From Paratissierella segnis (GTDB lineage: Bacteria; Bacillota; Clostridia; Tissierellales; Tissierellaceae), in assembly GCF_014385195.1 (NCBI RefSeq), contig NZ_JACRTG010000020.1, forward strand, positions 46,483 through 110,482: a DNA stretch of 64,000 nt, written 5' to 3'. The notes below the pieces were generated by a model. The model did not search any database. It worked only from the letters and a program-made list of their open reading frames with translations, and had not been told where the DNA came from. Shown one piece after another: positions 1 to 8,724 of the stretch. A program made the translations under genes and the position numbers. Each line of letters begins with the position of its first letter. The first letter of the stretch is position 1.

Positions 1-55
1 TAAGAGCTGTTGAGGTCATCTTTTCGAGTCATTAAAATCGGAGATCTCTAACATT
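1..55. repeat. Degenerate intergenic repeat fragment (GGATCTCC/GATGAC type)
   Basis: Read on the minus strand this stretch contains AGATCTCCGATTTTAATGA followed by an AAGATGACC motif. A similar GGATCTCCGGTTTTAAAG stands on the plus strand at about 12368-12386. I infer a diverged copy of a dispersed intergenic element. No coding region is supported between 1 and 183. Confidence 0.35.
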
Positions 56-111
56 GATTTGTTTTTAAGGATAGAATTCCGGATAACAAAACGATTACGA
101 TTTTTGTGGCA

Positions 112-130
112 GGGAAAGCTATGCTTTCCC
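112..130. other. Perfect 8-bp hairpin downstream of the pilin gene
   Basis: GGGAAAGC and GCTTTCCC are separated by TAT, and flanking GC pairs extend the stem. It lies about 55 bases past the pilin stop codon. There is no run of T on either strand, so it is at best a weak terminator or an mRNA 3'-end stabiliser for the pilus transcript. Confidence 0.5.
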
Positions 131-183
131 GCCTGAACATTTAGCTATATTTTATGTCTTTTTAGATACTATTAATCTCCTTT

Positions 184-627
184 TTATGGATTCTCTGGTA
201 AATCAGCAGTTTCATCATCTGAAATTTTATCAGGTGTTACTGTGATTTCACCTTCTTTATCAATTGTTACTGTATAGGATTTTATTTCACCTTCTTCATA
301 ATTTACTCCCTTTGGAGGAGACGGCCATGTATCAAAATAATTTGTTGCACTGTATGGACTATCCCCACCACCCGAAGGTTTCCCATCCTCATCTGCTGTC
401 CAAGTAATTGGATCTGTCGGATTGCCATTTTCCGCTATAGCAAGATTAGCGGCACTTTTTAGCATAGTTACATTTGCATTATGGGCAGTTATTGCAGCTT
501 TCTTTCTAGCTCCTGATACTCTCGGCACAGCCATAGCTGCTAAAATCCCAAGTATTGCGATAACCACTACAAGTTCAATAAGCGTGAAACCCTTTCTTTT
601 TCTTCTTTTGTCAATCCAAGTTAACAC
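184..627 (-). CDS. Type IV pilin-like prepilin
   Basis: A 147-residue prepilin, probably the fibre subunit or a minor pilin of the type IV pilus made by the genes just upstream. A short basic leader (KRRKRKG) precedes the class III cleavage site G|FTLIE with the invariant Glu at mature position 5, followed by a hydrophobic helix of about 20 residues. The rest is a small, acidic globular domain with Gly/Pro-rich loops and no recognisable cysteine pair. The start is GTG, chosen because AAGGGGGG lies 7 bases upstream. It is the last gene of pilB-pilT-pilC-pilin, 65 bases after pilC. A type II secretion pseudopilin is the alternative, but pilT next door argues for a retractable pilus. Confidence 0.9.
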   Translation of the reverse strand: MLTWIDKRRKRKGFTLIELVVVIAILGILAAMAVPRVSGARKKAAITAHNANVTMLKSAANLAIAENGNPTDPITWTADEDGKPSGGGDSPYSATNYFDTWPSPPKGVNYEEGEIKSYTVTIDKEGEITVTPDKISDDETADLPENP

Positions 628-692
628 TTTATTTCCCCCCTTATTTCGATACTCATCTGATCAATTCACAATTAAAGCCGGAGGTTCCTCTA

Positions 693-1892
693 CTAAATCG
701 TATTTACCACATCAAACATAGGCATTGCCATTGCTATTACAATAAACCCTATAATCAATGCCATACCTACTATAAGTATCGGCTCAATAAGAGTTGTCAG
801 CCTTTGAAGGTTCGTCTCAACTTCTTCATCATAAAAATCAGCAGTTTTATATAATATATCATCCAATGCCCCTGATTCTTCCCCTACTTTTATCATTGAA
901 TCCACCATAGGAGGAAAAATACCTATATCTTTGATAGTCCTGGAAAGAGGTATGCCTTTTCTTATATTCTCTATACCATCATTTATCCCTTTCTCAACAA
1001 CAACATTGTTTACAACTCTCCCCACCACTTCCAAGGCTTGTATCAAAGGTATGCCTGAGGATATAAGTGTTGAAAGAGTGCGAGTAAACCTTGATGTGAT
1101 AATCTTAGAAGTTGTAGTATTTATAATAGGTATTTTTAATTTTAGACTATCTAAAAATCTCTTGCCACTATTGGTCTTCTTATAAACATGCGTGCCGATA
1201 ATTAGGCTTAATAAAACAACTCCGTATATATACCAATGTGTATTTAGGGATTCGCTTAAGGACAACATAATCCTAGTAGGTCCCGGCAGCGGAGAATCAC
1301 TGCTTTCAAACATCCCAATAAAAGTAGGTAATACAAAGACAAGCATAAAAATAACTACTGCTACAGAAACTATGATAAGAATCATCGGATAAATAAGAGA
1401 TGATTTTATTTTGTTTTCCAATTTATTTTCTTTTTCAAAATGTATAGCCATTCTCTCCATGATGGTATCCAAATTCCCACTTATTTCTCCGGCTTCCACC
1501 ATACTGGTCAAAATCGTGGGAAATATATTTTTATGTTTTTTCATGGCCTCTGAGAGCACAAGACCTTTTTGAACATCCTCATTAATGAATATTATCGCTT
1601 TACATAAGGTTTTATTTTCTGCTTGAACAGCTAATATATCCAAACATTTGACAATCCCCAATCCTGCATCTATCATAGTGTAAAATTGTCTGCAAAATAC
1701 AGCCAAATCCTTTTTCTTGACCTTTGGAGTAAATAACTCAACCTTGGCATCTGCCTTGATATCTCTTTCTACCAACAATGGCATATGGTTCTTATCCTTA
1801 ATCATAGAGACAACATCTGATTCATCATTTGCTTCAAAAAATCCCTCAATGATTTGACCAGTTTGACTTACCGACTTGTACTTAAATACCAT
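693..1892 (-). CDS. pilC: Type IV pilus inner-membrane platform protein PilC
   Basis: A 399-residue GspF/PilC-family protein, the polytopic platform that couples the PilB and PilT motors to pilin insertion and extraction. Two copies of the T2SF domain are visible (about residues 65-190 and 270-390), with transmembrane segments near residues 165-190, 215-235 and at the C-terminus. The conserved G-x-L-xx-IL motif (SGALDDILY) occurs in the second copy. The length is normal for the family (about 400). The start ATG has GAGGT upstream and lies 10 bases after pilT, so the genes are co-transcribed. Confidence 0.95.
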   Translation of the reverse strand: MVFKYKSVSQTGQIIEGFFEANDESDVVSMIKDKNHMPLLVERDIKADAKVELFTPKVKKKDLAVFCRQFYTMIDAGLGIVKCLDILAVQAENKTLCKAIIFINEDVQKGLVLSEAMKKHKNIFPTILTSMVEAGEISGNLDTIMERMAIHFEKENKLENKIKSSLIYPMILIIVSVAVVIFMLVFVLPTFIGMFESSDSPLPGPTRIMLSLSESLNTHWYIYGVVLLSLIIGTHVYKKTNSGKRFLDSLKLKIPIINTTTSKIITSRFTRTLSTLISSGIPLIQALEVVGRVVNNVVVEKGINDGIENIRKGIPLSRTIKDIGIFPPMVDSMIKVGEESGALDDILYKTADFYDEEVETNLQRLTTLIEPILIVGMALIIGFIVIAMAMPMFDVVNTI

Positions 1893-1902
1893 AATATTAC
1901 CT

Positions 1903-2955
1903 CTATATTAAATATTTCTTGATATCTTCCTGATTAAATGCTTGCATCAATACTGTCTCTTTCCTTATGAACCCTTTTTTGTATAAATCTATCAAATAGG
2001 AATCCATAGTTTGCATATTATATTTGCTACCTGTTTGAATTACCGTGTCAATCTGATATATTTTATCTTCTCTAATTAGATTCCTAATTGCCTGTGTAGC
2101 TACCATTATTTCAAATGCAGCAACTCTACCATTACCTTCATAATTTATTAAGAGCTGTTGAGAAATAATTGCTTGTATTACCGAAGAAAGTTGGATTCTT
2201 ATCTGTTGCTGCTGATGGGGCGGAAATACATCTATTATTCTATCAATTGTTTTAGCAGCCCCTAATGTATGCAGAGTGGATAAAACCAGATGCCCTGTTT
2301 CAGCAGCAGTAATTGCAATACTCATAGTCTCTAAATCTCTCATTTCACCGACAAGTATTACATCCGGATCTTCTCTCAATGCGCCACGCAATGCATTTGC
2401 AAAAGATTGGGTATCACTTCCTATCTCCCTTTGATTTACAATGGCTTTATTGTGTTTATGAAGATATTCTATAGGATCTTCAAGAGTTAATATATGACAA
2501 TTTCTCTCATTATTTATTTGATTAATAATTGAAGCCAATGTAGTTGATTTACCGCTTCCTGTAGGCCCTGTAACCAAAATTAGACCTCTTTTCAATCTAG
2601 ATAAATCTTTTATAACCGGGGGCAATCCCAAACTTTCCATAGTAGGTACCTCAATAGGTATTATCCTAAGTGCCATGCCGAAGCTCCCTCTTTGCTTATA
2701 AACATTGACCCTATATCTACCCACTCCCGGATTCGAATATGAAAAATCTATCTCTCCTATCTCTTCTAATATCTTAAATTGTTTTTCATTTAATGCTTGC
2801 ATAGTAAGTTCCTTTGTATCATTTGCTGATAAAGCCTTATCCCCTATATTCACCAGCTCTCCGGATATCCTAAAAGTAGGCGGAATACCAACTGTTAAAT
2901 GAATATCGGATGCTTTCATTGAAGTACCTAAATTTACAATCTCTGTTAAGTCCAT
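1903..2955 (-). CDS. pilT: Type IV pilus retraction ATPase PilT
   Basis: A 350-residue hexameric motor ATPase that depolymerises the pilus. It has an N-terminal PAS-like domain, a Walker A motif GPTGSGKST near residue 130, an Asp box, a Walker B region DPDVILVGEMRD, a His box (LVLSTLHT) and the PilT hallmark AIRNLIRE near residue 290. These features separate it from PilB-type assembly ATPases. The length is normal (about 345-350). ATG follows GGAGTGG, and the gene lies 13 bases after pilB. Its presence implies twitching motility or DNA-uptake-type retraction. Confidence 0.96.
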   Translation of the reverse strand: MDLTEIVNLGTSMKASDIHLTVGIPPTFRISGELVNIGDKALSANDTKELTMQALNEKQFKILEEIGEIDFSYSNPGVGRYRVNVYKQRGSFGMALRIIPIEVPTMESLGLPPVIKDLSRLKRGLILVTGPTGSGKSTTLASIINQINNERNCHILTLEDPIEYLHKHNKAIVNQREIGSDTQSFANALRGALREDPDVILVGEMRDLETMSIAITAAETGHLVLSTLHTLGAAKTIDRIIDVFPPHQQQQIRIQLSSVIQAIISQQLLINYEGNGRVAAFEIMVATQAIRNLIREDKIYQIDTVIQTGSKYNMQTMDSYLIDLYKKGFIRKETVLMQAFNQEDIKKYLI

Positions 2956-2968
2956 TAAACCACTCCTA

Positions 2969-4468
2969 TCATAAAGTAAATCCTACTCTCATAACTTCTG
3001 AAAAAGTTGTCTTTCCCTGCAGTGCTAAATCCAATGCTGATTGAAACAATGTAGTCATTCCCTCTTCTATTGCCTTTTCTCTAATGTTATCAGTTGTAGC
3101 ATTGGAATCTATCAATCTTCTGATGCTCTCATCAATAGGCATGATTTCATGTACAGCTGTTCTGCCTCTAAAACCTTGATTACATGAATTACATCCAGTG
3201 GGTCTAAATAATGTTATTTTTTCATCTATCGGCATCCCCAACATTCTCTTTTCCGTATAATCAATCTCATATGGCATTTTACATTTATCACAAAGCACTT
3301 TCACCAGTCTCTGAGATACTACGCCTATTACAGCTGAAGATACTAAATACGGCTCTATACCCATATCTATTAACCTTGCAATGGTTGAAGGACTGTCATT
3401 GGTATGAAGAGTAGATAATACCAAATGACCTGTAATAGCAGCCCTCACAGCTATCTCAGCGGTTTCATTATCCCTTATTTCTCCAACCATAATAATATCC
3501 GGATCTTGTCTTAAGATGGATCTGAGACCTGTTGCAAAAGTTAATCCGGTTTTTTTATTTACATTTACCTGATTTACGCCATTCAATTTATATTCTACAG
3601 GATCTTCAACTGTGATGACATTTTTTTCTGTTACATTCAATTCCTTTAACACCGTATAAAGTGTTGTAGTCTTTCCACTACCGGTAGGACCTGTTGCCAA
3701 TATCATGCCATAAGGTTGGGAAAGAATATTATTAAAAATCGACAAATTTTTTTTACTTAAGCCCAAACCTTCCTTTGAAAAATTGAAATTGCTTTTGTCT
3801 AAAAGCCTTATAACCATTTTTTCCCCATAAACTGTAGGCAATGAAGAAATCCTCATATCTATTTCTTTATCCCCAATTTTACTTTCTATTCTTCCATCTT
3901 GAGGAATTCTTTTTTCCGCAATATCCATTTTCCCTATGATTTTTATTCTAGTAACAATAGCTGAAAGATTTGCTCTTGGAAGAGTCATGATTTCTCTTAA
4001 ATCACCATCAATGCGAAATCTAACCCTAATTTCATCTTGATATGGCTCTATATGAATATCAGAAGCGCGAGTTCGTACTGCTTGTTCGATTATGGAGTTT
4101 ATGAGCCTTACAATCGGTGCAGTAGCTACTTCCGATACTTCTTCCTCTTCTATATCGCCATTATCTATAAATCCGATCTCAGATTCTGAAAATTCTTCCA
4201 AGACCTTTTTTGTACTAACACCGCTATAAAATTTGTCAATTATCTTATTTATTTCTTCCGCAGTTGCCATCATAGGTTCTATATCCATCTTGGTAAATAA
4301 TTTTACATCATCTTTTGCAAAAATATTTAATGGGTCAACCATAGCAACTATTAAAACATTATCTTTAATATCTATACCTACAAGTTTATACTTTCTTGCT
4401 ATATTTTCAGGTATCGAAATAACAGCTTCTTGATTGATATCGTATTTATCTAAATCAACCCTTTTCAT
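2969..4468 (-). CDS. pilB: Type IV pilus assembly ATPase PilB
   Basis: A 499-residue GspE/PilB extension ATPase. It has an N-terminal MshEN-like segment (about 1-100, a possible c-di-GMP or scaffold domain), an N2 domain with the RxSDIHIEP signature, Walker A GPTGSGKTTT near residue 260, Walker B DPDIIMVGEIRD, a His box LVLSTLHTN, and a C-terminal zinc-binding tetracysteine (CDKC...CNSC). The N-terminal region is shorter than in 560-residue homologues. It is the first gene of the pilus operon, with ATG preceded by GAGGATATA. The promoter must lie in the 288-bp divergent region shared with the lipoprotein gene at 4757. Confidence 0.95.
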   Translation of the reverse strand: MKRVDLDKYDINQEAVISIPENIARKYKLVGIDIKDNVLIVAMVDPLNIFAKDDVKLFTKMDIEPMMATAEEINKIIDKFYSGVSTKKVLEEFSESEIGFIDNGDIEEEEVSEVATAPIVRLINSIIEQAVRTRASDIHIEPYQDEIRVRFRIDGDLREIMTLPRANLSAIVTRIKIIGKMDIAEKRIPQDGRIESKIGDKEIDMRISSLPTVYGEKMVIRLLDKSNFNFSKEGLGLSKKNLSIFNNILSQPYGMILATGPTGSGKTTTLYTVLKELNVTEKNVITVEDPVEYKLNGVNQVNVNKKTGLTFATGLRSILRQDPDIIMVGEIRDNETAEIAVRAAITGHLVLSTLHTNDSPSTIARLIDMGIEPYLVSSAVIGVVSQRLVKVLCDKCKMPYEIDYTEKRMLGMPIDEKITLFRPTGCNSCNQGFRGRTAVHEIMPIDESIRRLIDSNATTDNIREKAIEEGMTTLFQSALDLALQGKTTFSEVMRVGFTL

Positions 4469-4575
4469 TATATCATCCTCTTAAAAAACTTAAATTATCT
4501 GGTAATATTCGACATAAATGTCAAAAATCCCTTCTTTTTATTACATATTTTTCAAATATTTAATTTTATTTTTAT

Positions 4576-4625
4576 AACGAATAGGAAAGTTCTATAATTC
4601 CTTTAATTTGATAGAACTTTTCGTT
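4576..4625. promoter_or_regulatory. Long interrupted inverted repeat between pilB and the lipoprotein gene
   Basis: AAAGTTCTAT (4586-4595) and ATAGAACTTT (4611-4620) form a perfect 10-bp inverted repeat. Outer arms AACGA (4576-4580) and TCGTT (4621-4625) extend it past a 5-base asymmetric bulge. It lies in the divergent intergenic region (4469-4756), which otherwise shows no confident promoter. It may be an operator or a leader hairpin. Confidence 0.5.
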
Positions 4626-4756
4626 AACATAATTCGCCATATCAACTATGATAATATCTATTAAGATATTAAATGGATAGTTTATGCAAAAGAACAAAAA
4701 CTTAGCCTTAATAAATTTAACCTTAAGTGTAAAACTATCATTAGGAGGTGGAATAT

Positions 4757-5494
4757 TTGAAAACAAAAAAAATAATGTTAATAGCTTTAGGTTTAATGAT
4801 CCTTATCGCAATTTCTGGCTGCCAACCAAACGATACTGGGTATAATACAAGACTTGGTACCCAAACTAGAAATGGCAACGGTGGTTTATTTAACAATACA
4901 GGTACAAATACACCATCAGGAAATGGTGCTTGGCCAGATGGCACAAATCAAGACCGTAATTTAACAGGTCAAGATAAAGTGCTTTATAGAAATAACACTA
5001 ATTTAGGACTTAACAACGGCTTCAACGATGGATTTAACAATGGAGTAAATGATGGATTATACGGCAATAGATTAAACGCAGGATTAAATGATGGGTATAA
5101 CACTGGATTAGACAACAATGGAGTAAATAATAATCTATCGACTAATTCAGGTAATATGAATATAAATGCTAATGAATTAGCAAGAAAAATTACTACATTA
5201 CCTGAAGTATCCAGCTGCTCTGTTGCAACTCATAATAATAATGCAGTCGTTGGTCTAAAATTGAGCAACAATCAAAGTTTAGGTGCATCATTAAGACAAA
5301 GAATTGAAACCATGATTAGAGATACTAATAGCAATATAAATAATGTTTCAATAACTACCGATCCTAATCTATTTACAAGGATTCAAAATATGTCAAATGG
5401 AATGACAAATGGAAATGTAACAAATACCATTAAAAATGATTTTGAAGACCTTATGAGAAGTATAACGCCCAATACAAACAATATTACTAGATAA
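4757..5494 (+). CDS. YhcN/YlaJ-family sporulation lipoprotein, Asn/Gly-rich
   Basis: A lipoprotein of about 245 residues. TTG at 4757 is the likely start because AGGAGGTG sits 6 bases upstream; the in-frame GTG at 4748 would overlap that ribosome binding site. A 21-residue signal peptide ends in the lipobox AISG|C. A low-complexity Asn/Gly/Asp-rich region follows (about residues 25-130), containing tandem units such as NDGFNNG, NDGLYG and NDGYNTG. The C-terminal 110 residues match the YhcN/YlaJ type of spore-membrane lipoproteins (region ANELARKITTLPEV). It is one of two convincing plus-strand genes. A second family member is at 55609-56043. The function is unknown beyond a link to spores; that role is inferred from the family. 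Confidence 0.85.
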   Translation: MKTKKIMLIALGLMILIAISGCQPNDTGYNTRLGTQTRNGNGGLFNNTGTNTPSGNGAWPDGTNQDRNLTGQDKVLYRNNTNLGLNNGFNDGFNNGVNDGLYGNRLNAGLNDGYNTGLDNNGVNNNLSTNSGNMNINANELARKITTLPEVSSCSVATHNNNAVVGLKLSNNQSLGASLRQRIETMIRDTNSNINNVSITTDPNLFTRIQNMSNGMTNGNVTNTIKNDFEDLMRSITPNTNNITR

Positions 5495-5501
5495 CATAAA
5501 G

Positions 5502-5522
5502 GAGACTCTAATTATGAGTCTC
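5502..5522. terminator. Bidirectional terminator between the lipoprotein gene and sigK
   Basis: GAGACTC and GAGTCTC form a perfect 7-bp stem with a 7-base loop, followed by TTTT on the plus strand and TTTATG-type T-richness on the minus strand. The hairpin overlaps the last codons of sigK, so it serves two convergent genes. Confidence 0.8.
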
Positions 5523-6233
5523 TTTTACATCTTCGATTTTACACATTGCTTTATTAAGTTTTTCAATTGCTCTTGATTCAATTCTTGATACATATGATCT
5601 GGAAATCCCAAGGATTGCTGCTATTTCTCGTTGAGTTTTTAAATCTCCATCTATTAGTCCGTATCTTAATTCAATTATAACTTTTTCACGAGGTTTTAAG
5701 ACTTCATTTATCGCTCTATATAGTTTTTTGGTTTGAATTCTAAGTTCTACTTCATCCAATATTTGATCCACGTCCGATCCCAATATATCGAGAAGGTTTA
5801 TTTCGTTTCCTTCTTTGTCCGTTCCAATGGGTTCATGTAATGATAATTCGATTTTTAATTTTTTTGATGATCTAATAGTCATTAAAATTTCATTTTCGAT
5901 ACATCGTGCCGCATATGTTGCAAGCCTTGTACCCTTACCAGGATCAAATGTTGAAATTGCCTTAATAAGTCCAATCGTGCCGATTGAGATCAAATCATCT
6001 AAATCTTTTCCCGTATTATTATACTTTTTTACTATATGAGCAACTAATCTTAAATTTCTTTCTATAAGGATTTTTTTAGCTTCCTCCGAACCCTCATGGT
6101 AAGCCTCTAAATATTTCTCTTCTTCCTCTTTTTCTAAAGGCTTTGGAAAGGAATTTGAATTTATCATATATCCGCAAAGTATAACAAATGGTCTTAAAAA
6201 TAAATTTAATATAAGAATAAACAATTTATCCAT
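5508..6233 (-). CDS. sigK: Sporulation sigma factor SigK (pro-sigma-K)
   Basis: A 241-residue late mother-cell sigma factor. The N-terminus is a hydrophobic pro-sequence (about 1-25), as expected for a membrane-tethered precursor. NSFPKPLEKEEE and the region-2 core RNLRLVAHIVKKY...DLISIGTIGLIKA follow. The C-terminus carries the region-4 helix-turn-helix TQREIAAILGISRSYVSRIE. The protein is close to B. subtilis SigK in arrangement and length. The gene is intact, with no skin-type excision element interrupting it. ATG follows TTGGGGGTAAATTT. It lies downstream of a class B PBP; whether the two are co-transcribed is not certain (48-base gap). Confidence 0.95.
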   Translation of the reverse strand: MDKLFILILNLFLRPFVILCGYMINSNSFPKPLEKEEEEKYLEAYHEGSEEAKKILIERNLRLVAHIVKKYNNTGKDLDDLISIGTIGLIKAISTFDPGKGTRLATYAARCIENEILMTIRSSKKLKIELSLHEPIGTDKEGNEINLLDILGSDVDQILDEVELRIQTKKLYRAINEVLKPREKVIIELRYGLIDGDLKTQREIAAILGISRSYVSRIESRAIEKLNKAMCKIEDVKETHN

Positions 6234-6281
6234 AAATTTACCCCCAATGATTAAGTATATGATTGGAGGTAATTTCTTGTG

Positions 6282-7934
6282 CTAGTACACAGGATATATT
6301 TTATTGATTTCCTTCGCTATTTTTTCAAAAATTGGTGCTGCGGATTTGGAACCTGAATGTCCCCCTTCTACAAGAACTGTTATGACATATTTGGAATTGT
6401 CTTTTGGAAAATATCCGGCAAACCATCCGTGTATTGTACTATTTTTATTCATAATTGCTTCGGCAGAACCCGTTTTTCCTCCGCTACCACCAACTTCATA
6501 TAAATCAAGATCCTTTCCTGTTCCGTTTTCAACGACACTATTTAAGTATTCCATAGCTAATTCGCTTGAAGACTCAGAAAGAACCCTTTTATCATCTTCT
6601 CTATTATATTCCTTAATAATTATACCGTCTTTATTTGTTATACCTTCAATCAAAGTTAAATGTTTTTGCAATCCTCTGTTGGCTATAATAGTCATTAAAT
6701 TGGCTATTTGTAAAGGAGTAACTTCAATTTTCCCCTGACCGATTGATATGTTCCCTATAGCCGGACCTAAGAGATCATTCCCTTTGGGTAGATTTCCGCT
6801 TATTTCTTCTAATAAACCTATATTTATCTTTGAACCAAAATTTAACCTTTCAGCCATTTCAATAATTTTTTTCCCACCCAATTCTTTTCCCAATTGTATG
6901 AAAACCGAATTACAAGATTTTTCAAATCCCTCTTTTAAGCTTATATCGCCATGCACACTTGTGCACTTTATCCGTACGTTTTTAATATCTTCATAGCCCT
7001 TACAATGGTATTCTTTGCCCAATAAATCTTCCTCAATAGCTGTTAATAATACTACAGTCTTAAAAATAGAACCTGGCGGATATCCAACTTGGATTGCCTT
7101 ATTGTATAATGCCATATCTTTAGTATCTAAATAATATTCGATATTTTCCTGATCATAATTGGGTCTGGATGCTAATGCCATGATTTTGCCGGTATCAACT
7201 TCTACAACAATGGCAGCTCCATTTATATTATTTTCATCTAAAATCTTTTCCACACTTTCCTGTATTCTATAATCAATAGTAAGTTTTACACCTGTAGGAT
7301 CCATTGAATCGGTAATCTCATTTACAAATTCGGAACCTCCCAATATCATAGAGCGATCTTTATCAAATTCTACAAAAAATGACCGTTTCTCACTATTTTT
7401 AAGAAACTCATCAAATACCTTTTCAATCCCTGATTCTCCATAGTTATCCTTCTTATTTACATAGCCGATTACGTGGGATAAAATATTTTTGTCTGTATAC
7501 CTCTCTACAACATCAACTACAAATACATCTTCAGGTTTGTTGTCTATCCTAATATTATCCTTTAATGGAATTTTAATGATTTCATCATCAAGATTTAATA
7601 GGTTTAAAATTTCATATCTGCTCAATGTACTATGCTCTAAGACTATGTCAAGCATATGTTTGTTATTCTTTAATATTTTATTAGATAATATTATATTTTG
7701 TGTGTTTTTAATATTGGTAAATGGTGTAAGATTTCTGTCATAAATGATCCCTCTTTTAGGATAAAGAGAGATCTCTTTACCCCTTTGTTTTAGTGCCTCT
7801 TCTGAATAGATCGGGTTTTTATATATTTGTATGAAATACAGCCTAAAACCTAAAATAAAAAAAAATATAGTAGCTAAACTTCCAAATATAAGCAGCCTCT
7901 TTTTTAAAATCTTTTTATTATCAAAATTTTCCAT
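6282..7934 (-). CDS. Class B penicillin-binding protein (transpeptidase)
   Basis: A 550-residue peptidoglycan D,D-transpeptidase. It has one N-terminal membrane anchor (about residues 14-34), a PBP dimerisation domain, and a transpeptidase domain with S-x-x-K as GSIFK, S-x-N as SCNS and the K-T-G motif GKTGSAEA. It has no PASTA domains, unlike the second class B PBP at 47858-50008. ATG is preceded by GGGGG. Its position directly upstream of sigK suggests, but does not prove, a sporulation or elongation role (SpoVD/MrdA/PbpA-like). I cannot choose between these from the sequence. Confidence 0.9.
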   Translation of the reverse strand: MENFDNKKILKKRLLIFGSLATIFFFILGFRLYFIQIYKNPIYSEEALKQRGKEISLYPKRGIIYDRNLTPFTNIKNTQNIILSNKILKNNKHMLDIVLEHSTLSRYEILNLLNLDDEIIKIPLKDNIRIDNKPEDVFVVDVVERYTDKNILSHVIGYVNKKDNYGESGIEKVFDEFLKNSEKRSFFVEFDKDRSMILGGSEFVNEITDSMDPTGVKLTIDYRIQESVEKILDENNINGAAIVVEVDTGKIMALASRPNYDQENIEYYLDTKDMALYNKAIQVGYPPGSIFKTVVLLTAIEEDLLGKEYHCKGYEDIKNVRIKCTSVHGDISLKEGFEKSCNSVFIQLGKELGGKKIIEMAERLNFGSKINIGLLEEISGNLPKGNDLLGPAIGNISIGQGKIEVTPLQIANLMTIIANRGLQKHLTLIEGITNKDGIIIKEYNREDDKRVLSESSSELAMEYLNSVVENGTGKDLDLYEVGGSGGKTGSAEAIMNKNSTIHGWFAGYFPKDNSKYVITVLVEGGHSGSKSAAPIFEKIAKEINKIYPVY

Positions 7935-7982
7935 AAAAAACCCCCATAAGTTAGTATTAGCACCCCATGGGGAATATATACG

Positions 7983-8013
7983 TTCAATTCACAATTCACA
8001 ATTCACAATTGAA
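7983..8013. repeat. TTCACAATTCACAATT-type intergenic repeat, copy 2
   Basis: Three tandem ATTCACA units, bounded by TTCAATT on the left and AATTGAA on the right, so the ends are inverted. It lies in the 164-bp gap between the PBP and udk. The rest of that gap (8014-8098) shows nothing recognisable, apart from a CCCCATGGGG palindrome near 7962-7972. Confidence 0.7.
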
Positions 8014-8098
8014 TGAAGAACTACTATCACATTTATGGATTTGAAGCAGATTCATTAAGCAACTTTTGGGTAACTGCACTTAAATTACATTTTGTGTT

Positions 8099-8720
8099 CT
8101 ATTTACCTATTATTGCATTTATCTTTGCAACTATTATATCTATAGCTACTTTGTTATAGCCGCCCTCTGGAATTATTATATCTGCATATCGTTTTGTGGG
8201 TTCAACAAATTGTAAATGAGCAGGTCGTACTGTGCTCATATATTGTAATATAACTGAATCTAAAGTTCTTCCTCTATCTTTTATATCAACGAAGTATTCT
8301 TCTTATTACTCTGACATCTGAGTCCGTATCTACAAATATCTTTATATCTAATAAGTTTCGGATTTCTTCTTCAAATAGGATTAATATTCCCTCTAAAATA
8401 ATAATGTCTTTAGGCTCAACCTTTTCTGTTTCTGATTTTCTATTGTGAATCTCAAAGTCATAAATGGGTTTCTCAATTGCTTTACAATTTATTAAATCCT
8501 TAAGATGTTTAATCAGTAATTCATTGTCAAAAGCAAAGGGATGATCATAATTGGTTTTGACCCTTTCTTCAAATGATATATTGCTTTGATCTTTATAATA
8601 TGAATCCTGTTCAATTATAGCTACATTTTTTTCTGTTATCTCCTTTAAAATCTCTTTAGTAACTGTAGATTTGCCTGAGCCTGTCCCACCAGCTATTCCA
8701 ATAATAATTGGGCTCTTCAT
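8099..8720 (-). pseudogene. udk: Uridine kinase, broken by a one-base frameshift
   Basis: Uridine/cytidine kinase of nucleotide salvage. Residues 1-144 read correctly from ATG at 8720: P-loop GGTGSGKST near residue 10, YDHP substrate motif, EGILILFEEE, and DTDSDVRVIRRILR. The frame then meets TGA at 8286-8288. Skipping one T (8288 or 8289) restores DIKDRGRTLDSV, FVEPTKRYADIIIPEGG and a proper end at 8099-8101. The joined product would be about 206 residues, normal for the family. It is either a true frameshift mutant or a sequencing/assembly error. It follows the U32-family gene by 4 bases, as udk follows yrrO in B. subtilis. Confidence 0.93.
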
Positions 8721-8724
8721 GTAC

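Noticed and set aside
5508..6233. sigK split by a skin-like recombination element
   Set aside because: The frame is continuous from the pro-sequence to region 4.
8286..8720. A complete small P-loop kinase of 144 residues
   Set aside because: The following bases encode the missing uridine kinase C-terminus in the next frame, so this is the front part of a frameshifted udk.
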